Assembly (NCBI RefSeq): GCF_000381885.1
Contig: NZ_KB907213.1
Span: 62,001-126,000 of the forward strand
DNA from: Actinomadura atramentaria DSM 43919
GTDB lineage: Bacteria; Actinomycetota; Actinomycetes; Streptosporangiales; Streptosporangiaceae
DNA: 64,000 nucleotides
Direction of reading: 5' to 3'
A program made the translations under genes and the position numbers. Within the stretch, counting starts at the first letter, position 1; each line of letters starts with the position of its first letter. The notes beneath the pieces were generated by a model. It was not told the DNA's origin, ran no database searches, and saw only the letters and a program-made list of their open reading frames with translations. Below are positions 59,746-64,000 of this stretch, one piece after another.

Positions 59746-60632
59746 GGGTCGCGTTCGCGGGCCTGGCCACGACCTACCATCCGGGCGCGGACGCCCGGCT
59801 GCTGCGCGCGCGGGGCGTCACCGACCTCGTCGTCTGGGGCGACGCGGACGGGTCGTTCGCCGCCGAGCACGGCGCGCGGCCGGTGGACTCGCCGGAAGGA
59901 CTCGTCGCGGCGCAGCCGGACGCCGCGATCGTCACGCTCCGCCCGGCGGACGTGCCCGGCGCGGTGCGGCTCCTGGCGGGCGCGGGCGTCCCGACGTTCG
60001 TGACGAAGCCCGCCGTGGGGACCGCCGCCGACCTCGACCGGCTGGACGAGGCGGTCGGGACCGCCGCCGCCCCGGTGACGACGTGCTCGGTGCTGCGCTT
60101 CGCCCCCGCGCTGCGGCGCCTGGCCGGGGCGGACGTCCTCGGCGTCCGCGTGACCGTCCGCCACTCCGTCACCGCGTACCTGGACCCCGGCCGCCGCTGG
60201 CTGGACGATCCGGCCGAGGGCGGCGGCACGCTGGCGACGATGGGCCTGCACGGCGTCGAGCTGGCGTCGGCGGTGCTCGGGCCGGGGTTCCGCGCGCGCT
60301 GGGCGTGCCGGGCCGCGCGCGTCCACCGGGAGACGTGGTCGGAGGACACCGGCGTCATCACGCTGACCTGGCCGGACGGGCGGTACGGCGTCGTTGAGGT
60401 CCTCGGCGCGACCGACGTCGAGAGCTACGAGATCGCCGTCCACACCCCGCGCGGCACGGCGACGGTGACGCTCCCGGACGGCGGCGACGACCCCCTCGGC
60501 TACGCCGCGACGCTCGACGCGTTCCTCGCGGCCGCCGCCGAGGGCCGGGCCGCCGTCCCGTGGACGACGACCCGGGAAGTCCTCGGCGCGGTCGTCAGCG
60601 CGCGGAACCTAGCTCGTCCAGGCAGGCGATGA
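59742..60632 (+). CDS. Gfo/Idh/MocA-family oxidoreductase
   Basis: 296-aa NAD(P)-dependent dehydrogenase, short for the family (usually 330-380). N-terminal Rossmann segment MRVAFAGLATTYHPGADARLLRARGV (GLATTYH rather than the usual GxGxxG, a deviation), VDSPEGLVAAQPDAAIVTLRPADVPGAVRLLAGAGVPTFVTKPAVGTAADLDRL with the EKP-like TKP motif, RRWLDDPAEGGGTLATMGLHGVELASAVLG in the substrate domain (GGG...D/H motif), and a C-terminal beta sheet. The atypical nucleotide loop leaves cofactor use open. Last gene of the operon; its 3' end overlaps the convergent aldolase gene by 38 bp. Confidence 0.9.
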   Translation: MRVAFAGLATTYHPGADARLLRARGVTDLVVWGDADGSFAAEHGARPVDSPEGLVAAQPDAAIVTLRPADVPGAVRLLAGAGVPTFVTKPAVGTAADLDRLDEAVGTAAAPVTTCSVLRFAPALRRLAGADVLGVRVTVRHSVTAYLDPGRRWLDDPAEGGGTLATMGLHGVELASAVLGPGFRARWACRAARVHRETWSEDTGVITLTWPDGRYGVVEVLGATDVESYEIAVHTPRGTATVTLPDGGDDPLGYAATLDAFLAAAAEGRAAVPWTTTREVLGAVVSARNLARPGRR

Positions 60633-61551
60633 CGGCGTCCCGCTCGGCGGCGGGGAGCGCAGGCCCGTAGGGGTCGTGGGCCGCGTGCTCGGGCAGCGCG
60701 CCCTCGTGGACGGCGGCCCACATCATCCGCTGCACGTATCCCTCGATCGGGTCGAAGAACGTGGCGGCGGCGAAGCGGTCGAGCCGGTCCGAGGCGCGGA
60801 CGAACGCCGCGTGGTCGCCGTCCGTCCAGGCCCGCACGACGTCGGCGGACAGGTCGGCGCGGGCGGCGGCGATGCCGACGAGCGCGGTGTCCGCGCCCCA
60901 CATCAGCGACGGCCCGAACATGCGGTCCTCGCCGGTGATGGCGAGGCGGCCGGTGCCGCGCCCGGCCCAGATCGCGTCCTGGCAGCCGATGGCGCGGTCC
61001 AGCGTCGCGGTCTTCACGCCGAGCATGGTCGGCAGCGCCAGCAGTTCGCGGATCAGCTCGGGCGGGTACGGGTAGCCGCCCGCCTCGCCGTGCAGGTAGA
61101 AGCCGACGAGCGGCAGCCCGCTCTCGGCCGCGACGCGCTCGTGCAGGCCGACCGCGCGCGCGTGCCCGTCCGGGAGCGCCGCGTACTCCGCGAGCGGGTA
61201 GACCATGACGGCGTCCGCGCCCAGCTCCGCCGCGTGGACGGCCATCGCGACGGTCGCGTCCTCGGCCTCCGCCAGTTTCGGCGCGGTCAGCGCGCGCGGC
61301 ACGCCGACGCCCGCGACCAGCGGCGCGGACGTGGCCCGCCGCCAGGCGGTCAGGACGTCGGCCCGGTCCCGCTCGCCGAGGTAGAGGCCCCGGCCGGTGT
61401 GCGCCCAGACGGCCACGCCGCCGATCGGCCCCGCCGCGACGCGCTCGGCGTACGCGGCGAGCGCGGCGCGGTCCACCGCGCCGGAACGGTCCATCGGGGT
61501 GACGACGGCGGGCAGCAGCGTGCCGCGCAGCCGTTCGACGAGGGGGTGCAT
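60595..61551 (-). CDS. Dihydrodipicolinate synthase/N-acetylneuraminate lyase family protein
   Basis: 318-aa class I aldolase/dehydratase of the DHDPS/NAL family. LRGTLLPAVVTPMDRSGAVDRAALAAYAERVAAGPIGGVAVWAHTGRGLYLGERDR (the GTTGE-like site is HTGRG), MVYPLAEYA, LPLVGFYLHGEAGGYPYPPEL with Tyr, and TMLGVKTATLD with the Schiff-base Lys. It lacks the strict DHDPS substrate residues, so it is a member acting on another 2-oxo acid (2-keto-3-deoxy sugar acids are common). ATG at 61551. It follows the enolase-superfamily gene by 20 bp, forming an operon behind operator 3. Confidence 0.92.
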   Translation of the reverse strand: MHPLVERLRGTLLPAVVTPMDRSGAVDRAALAAYAERVAAGPIGGVAVWAHTGRGLYLGERDRADVLTAWRRATSAPLVAGVGVPRALTAPKLAEAEDATVAMAVHAAELGADAVMVYPLAEYAALPDGHARAVGLHERVAAESGLPLVGFYLHGEAGGYPYPPELIRELLALPTMLGVKTATLDRAIGCQDAIWAGRGTGRLAITGEDRMFGPSLMWGADTALVGIAAARADLSADVVRAWTDGDHAAFVRASDRLDRFAAATFFDPIEGYVQRMMWAAVHEGALPEHAAHDPYGPALPAAERDAVIACLDELGSAR

Positions 61552-61571
61552 CGCTTCGCCTTCCTGCTTCG

Positions 61572-62690
61572 TCAGAGGTCGTGGCCGAGGCCGGGCGCGG
61601 TCGGGACCGGCACGGACCCGGCGGCGTCGCCGAACGCGGTCGGGGCCAGCGGCTCGTCGCGGACGAGCAGCGGGCCGACCAGGTCGGCGGGGACGGTCGC
61701 GCCCGGCAGCGCGGCGGCCAGGTGCAGCGCGGCGAGCGTCGCCACGCCGAGTTCCGGCATCGAGCCGATCTTCACCGCGAGCCCGGCCGCCTCCGCGACG
61801 GCCGCGACCTGGAGCGCGCGGTGCAGGCCGCCGACCTTGAGGATCTTGATGTTGATGACGTCGGCCGCGCCGCGCCGGACGATCTCCAGCGCGTCGGGGG
61901 CCGACTGGACGCTCTCGTCCACCATCACGCGCAGGTCCAGCCGCTCGCGCAGCCGCGCGAGCCCGGCCAGGTCCCAGTGGGGGAGCGGCTGTTCGAGCAG
62001 GGACAGCCCCGCGGCGGCCATCCTGGCGAGGACGGGCAGCGCGGTGGCGGCGTCGTAGCCCTCGTTGGCGTCCAGGCACAGCTCGACGTCGCCGGGCAGC
62101 GCGCCCCGGACGGCGCGGACGAGCTCCAGGTCCTGCGCGGGGTCGTTGCCGCCCTTGACCTTGATGTGCCGGAACCCGCGCGCGGCGTGCTCGGCGGCCT
62201 CGGCGGCCATCTCGTCCAGCGTGCCGAGGCCGACGACCCAGGCGATCGGGACGCGGTCGCGGACCCGCCCGCCGAGCAGGGCGTGGACGGGCCAGCCCGC
62301 GGCGCGTCCGGCGAGGTCGTGCAGGGCGATGTCCACCCCGGCCTTGGCGACGTGCTGGCCGCGCAGCGCCGCGTCCATCGCCAGGTGCGCGCCGGCCCGG
62401 TCGAGCGGATCGCGGCCGACGAGCACCGGCGCGAGATGCTCCCGAACGGCCGCGCGGACCCCGGCCAGCGTCTCGCCGGTGTACGCGGTCATCGGGGACG
62501 TCTCGCCGACACCGCGCGCGCCGCCGGCCGTCTCGATCTCGACCACGAGGCTGACGAGCTCCGTGCTCGTCCCGCTGCTGATCTCGAACGGCCGCCGGTA
62601 GGGGGCGCGCACCACGCGGGTGGTGACGGCGGCGATGCGGTCGTCCCCCGGCGCGCGGCCGGTGACGTCCCGGTTGGGGGCGACGGTCAA
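61572..62690 (-). CDS. Enolase-superfamily enzyme, muconate lactonizing (MLE) subgroup
   Basis: 372 aa from a TTG at 62690 with GGAG 7 bp upstream; the ATG at 62732 directly abuts the operator and leaves no ribosome-binding site. Capping domain (VVRAPYRRPFEISSGTSTELVSLVVEIETAGGARGVGE) and barrel with KxK acid-base motif FRHIKVKGG, metal ligands in LCLDANEGYD, LLEQPLPHWD and MVDESVQS, and the opposite Lys in NIKILKVGG. This places it with MLE, o-succinylbenzoate synthase and dipeptide epimerases rather than mandelate-racemase sugar dehydratases. First gene of the operon with the DHDPS-like aldolase. The reaction cannot be read from sequence. Confidence 0.93.
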   Translation of the reverse strand: MTVAPNRDVTGRAPGDDRIAAVTTRVVRAPYRRPFEISSGTSTELVSLVVEIETAGGARGVGETSPMTAYTGETLAGVRAAVREHLAPVLVGRDPLDRAGAHLAMDAALRGQHVAKAGVDIALHDLAGRAAGWPVHALLGGRVRDRVPIAWVVGLGTLDEMAAEAAEHAARGFRHIKVKGGNDPAQDLELVRAVRGALPGDVELCLDANEGYDAATALPVLARMAAAGLSLLEQPLPHWDLAGLARLRERLDLRVMVDESVQSAPDALEIVRRGAADVINIKILKVGGLHRALQVAAVAEAAGLAVKIGSMPELGVATLAALHLAAALPGATVPADLVGPLLVRDEPLAPTAFGDAAGSVPVPTAPGLGHDL

Positions 62691-62732
62691 GATCTGACTC
62701 CTTGGAGGGGTCGCAATCGGACGGCGAACCAT

Positions 62733-62750
62733 TTACGGTCTAGACCGTAA
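62733..62750. promoter_or_regulatory. Palindromic operator 3 (between enolase-family and luciferase-like genes)
   Basis: TTACGGTCTAGACCGTAA, a perfect 18-bp palindrome, lies 43 bp from the minus-strand TTG start and 39 bp from the plus-strand ATG at 62789. Related palindromes flank the regulator promoter (56979, 57066). Confidence 0.8.
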
Positions 62751-62788
62751 GTACGGAAACTGGTCGATGTCAATGGAGGCGGACACCC

Positions 62789-63760
62789 ATGCGCCTGGGT
62801 CTGTATCTCAATCTCTACGGCGACCGGGCCGACCGGCCTTCGCTCCAGGACGCGGTCGAGCAGGCCCGCCTCGCCGAGCAGGCCGGGTTCTCCTGGATCG
62901 TGCTGGGCGAACGGCACCTGCACCGGCCCGGCTACCACGAGATCCTGACCTCGCTGACCTGGCTCGCCGCGCACACCGAGCGGATCGGGCTGGCCACCGC
63001 GGGCATCGTCGCGCCGCTGTACCACCCCGTCGTCCTCGCCGAGACGCTCGCCCACCTGGACGTCCTGTCCGGCGGGCGGCTGACGGCCGGGTTCGTGCTC
63101 GGCTACCGGCCCGAGGAGTTCGCGCTGTACGGCGTCACCCCGGCCGAGCGCGTGGCGCGGTTCGAGGAGTGCCTGACGATCCTCACCCGCCTGTGGACGG
63201 AGGACGAGGTCACCCACGAGGGCCGGTTCACGACCGTCCGCGAGGCGTTCCTGTCGCCGCGCCCCGCGCAGGACCCCAGGCCGCGGCTGTGGAACGGCGG
63301 GCGGGTCCCGGCCGTCCTGGAGCGCACGGCCCGGATGTGCGACGGCTGGACGACGTCGTTCAACGAGCTCGACGCCGACCTGCCCGGCAAGATCGCCGAA
63401 TACCGGTCGCACCCGCGCGGGGCCGGGACGCTCGGCCAGGAGGTCATCGTCTGCCGCGAGGGCTACTGCGCCGAGACCTCGCAGGACGCGCGCAAGGCCC
63501 TCGAGGAGCCGCTGCGCGACCTCTACGACGCGTACACGGGGTGGAAGCGCACGTCGGCGGACGCGTCCCGGTACGCGCAGGGCTGGGACGACATCGCCGC
63601 GCGCGGCGTCATCGGCTCGCCCGCGCAGTGCGCCGATCGGCTGGAGCACTACGCGGACCTCGGCGCGGACGGCGTCGTCCTGCGCGTCCAGCCGCCCGGC
63701 ATGTCCCAGGCGGACGCGCTCCGGACCATCGAGGGTTTCGGCGCGGTGATTTCCGGCTGA
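62789..63760 (+). CDS. LLM-class flavin-dependent oxidoreductase
   Basis: 323-aa bacterial-luciferase-like monooxygenase using F420 or FMNH2. MRLGLYLNLYGDRADRPSLQDAVEQARLAEQAGFSWIVLGERHLHRPGYHEILTSLTWLAAHTERIGLATAGIVAPLYHPVVLAETLAHLDVLSGGRLTAGFVLGYRPEEF is the typical N-half (GERH, GRLTAGFVLGY). C-half: WNGGRVPAVLERTARMCDGWTTSF and GVIGSPAQCADRLEHYADLGADGVVLRV. GGAGG precedes the ATG. Alone on the right side of operator 3. Could oxidise an alkane, sulfonate, nitrogen compound or aldehyde; not determinable. Confidence 0.93.
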   Translation: MRLGLYLNLYGDRADRPSLQDAVEQARLAEQAGFSWIVLGERHLHRPGYHEILTSLTWLAAHTERIGLATAGIVAPLYHPVVLAETLAHLDVLSGGRLTAGFVLGYRPEEFALYGVTPAERVARFEECLTILTRLWTEDEVTHEGRFTTVREAFLSPRPAQDPRPRLWNGGRVPAVLERTARMCDGWTTSFNELDADLPGKIAEYRSHPRGAGTLGQEVIVCREGYCAETSQDARKALEEPLRDLYDAYTGWKRTSADASRYAQGWDDIAARGVIGSPAQCADRLEHYADLGADGVVLRVQPPGMSQADALRTIEGFGAVISG

Positions 63761-63770
63761 GACCGGAACT

Positions 63771-63803
63771 CGCGGTCGGCTCCGGGCTCCGGAGCCGACC
63801 GCG
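63771..63803. terminator. Bidirectional terminator between the LLM gene and the right-edge gene
   Basis: Perfect 15-bp stem CGCGGTCGGCTCCGG / CCGGAGCCGACCGCG with a 3-nt loop, between convergent stops at 63760 and 63807. Confidence 0.9.
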
Positions 63804-63806
63804 CGG

Positions 63807-64000
63807 TCAGCCCGCACGGAAGGCGCGCCGCACCTTCGCCGCCGCCGCGAGGATGTCGGACAGCGCGTCCTCGTCGGCCATCAGCAGGTGCTGGCGCACC
63901 CAGACGACGGAGTCCTCGGCGGCCTCGGCGGCGGGGCACGACGCCGGTCCCGCGTGCGGCCGCAGCGCCGCCTCGCGGGACAGCGCGCGGTAGCCCGCGT
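63807..64000 (-). CDS. Partial gene, C-terminus of a probable DegT-family aminotransferase
   Basis: Only the last 63 codons are in the window; the gene continues beyond base 64000. The readable end has CPAAEAAEDSVVWVRQHLLM, then ADEDALSDILAAAAKVRRAF and AG before TGA at 63807-63809. This matches the way DegT/DnrJ/EryC1/StrS enzymes end: a cysteine-proline start, VVWLxxxxLL, then a helical xDVxxAxxKV tail. It would be a second aminotransferase in the cluster. Identification rests on this short stretch and is tentative. Confidence 0.6.
   Translation of the reverse strand, partial: AGYRALSREAALRPHAGPASCPAAEAAEDSVVWVRQHLLMADEDALSDILAAAAKVRRAFRAG

Overview
The window is chromosomal DNA from a very GC-rich actinomycete. 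Evidence includes GTG/TTG starts, GTGA/ATGA gene overlaps, an HTH/DUF5753 regulator with DUF397 partners, an HspR-controlled dnaK operon, an EtfD-type membrane reductase, TIGR03086 and DUF2795 proteins, an NsdA-like regulator, and a ppk1-mutT1 pair. The flavour is Streptosporangiales, perhaps Actinomadura or a relative; this is inferred from gene families, not from a marker gene. No rRNA, transposase, prophage or plasmid origin was seen. One tRNA is present, tRNA-Gly(CCC).

Layout. 0-4.8 kb: accessory genes (DUF397 proteins and their regulator, a repeat-bearing proline-rich protein) ending in an extremely C-rich non-coding stretch. 4.8-11.7 kb: chaperone operon dnaK-grpE-dnaJ-hspR-clpB (minus strand) behind a HAIR operator. 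11.8-16.9 kb: a CU044_5270-like remnant, a PaaH-type 3-hydroxyacyl-CoA dehydrogenase, a TIGR03086 protein and an EtfD-like reductase (fatty-acid oxidation theme). 17-19.8 kb: two convergent CAP-domain genes; the second is an ECF sigma factor fused through an HxxxCxxC zinc motif, a Gly-rich linker and one membrane segment to an outward-facing CAP domain. 20-25 kb: a SAM methyltransferase, a glycine-betaine-type ABC importer, dcd and tRNA-Gly. 25.6-31.4 kb: an HTH/flavoprotein/small-protein operon, then a patch of duplicated and decayed genes (FAD monooxygenases and PH-like membrane proteins). 31.5-36.2 kb: LysR regulator, DUF2795, ferritin-like protein, CASTOR/POLLUX-type channel, an RsbW-like kinase and a broken STAS gene. 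36.3-42.5 kb: secreted and cell-wall proteins, MarR, and a three-gene signalling operon (RR-SpoIIE phosphatase, histidine kinase, response regulator) divergent from an intact STAS protein. 42.6-42.9 kb: five degenerate type I-E-like CRISPR repeats without cas genes, read into by a NUDIX gene. 43-47.8 kb: NsdA-like regulator, small unknowns, pentapeptide-repeat membrane protein. 48-52.9 kb: polyphosphate module (ppk1, mutT1, CYTH-CHAD). 53-55.7 kb: EphD-like fusion and a haloalkane-dehalogenase-like hydrolase. 55.7-64 kb: an unrecognised enzyme cluster.

The 55.7-64 kb cluster is the best candidate for an undescribed system. A winged-helix regulator is divergent from DegT aminotransferase - degenerate amidohydrolase - active amidohydrolase - Gfo/Idh/MocA dehydrogenase. 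An enolase-superfamily enzyme plus DHDPS-family aldolase operon is divergent from a luciferase-like flavin enzyme. A second DegT-type gene runs off the edge. Three related 18-bp palindromes (56979-56996, 57066-57083, 62733-62750) sit exactly in the two divergent promoter regions and could account for every transcript. Dehydrogenase, lactonase-like hydrolase, enolase-fold enzyme and aldolase together recall a non-phosphorylative sugar-acid route combined with amino transfer; the substrate cannot be read from sequence. The second highlight is the membrane-spanning sigma factor-CAP fusion at 17866-19797.
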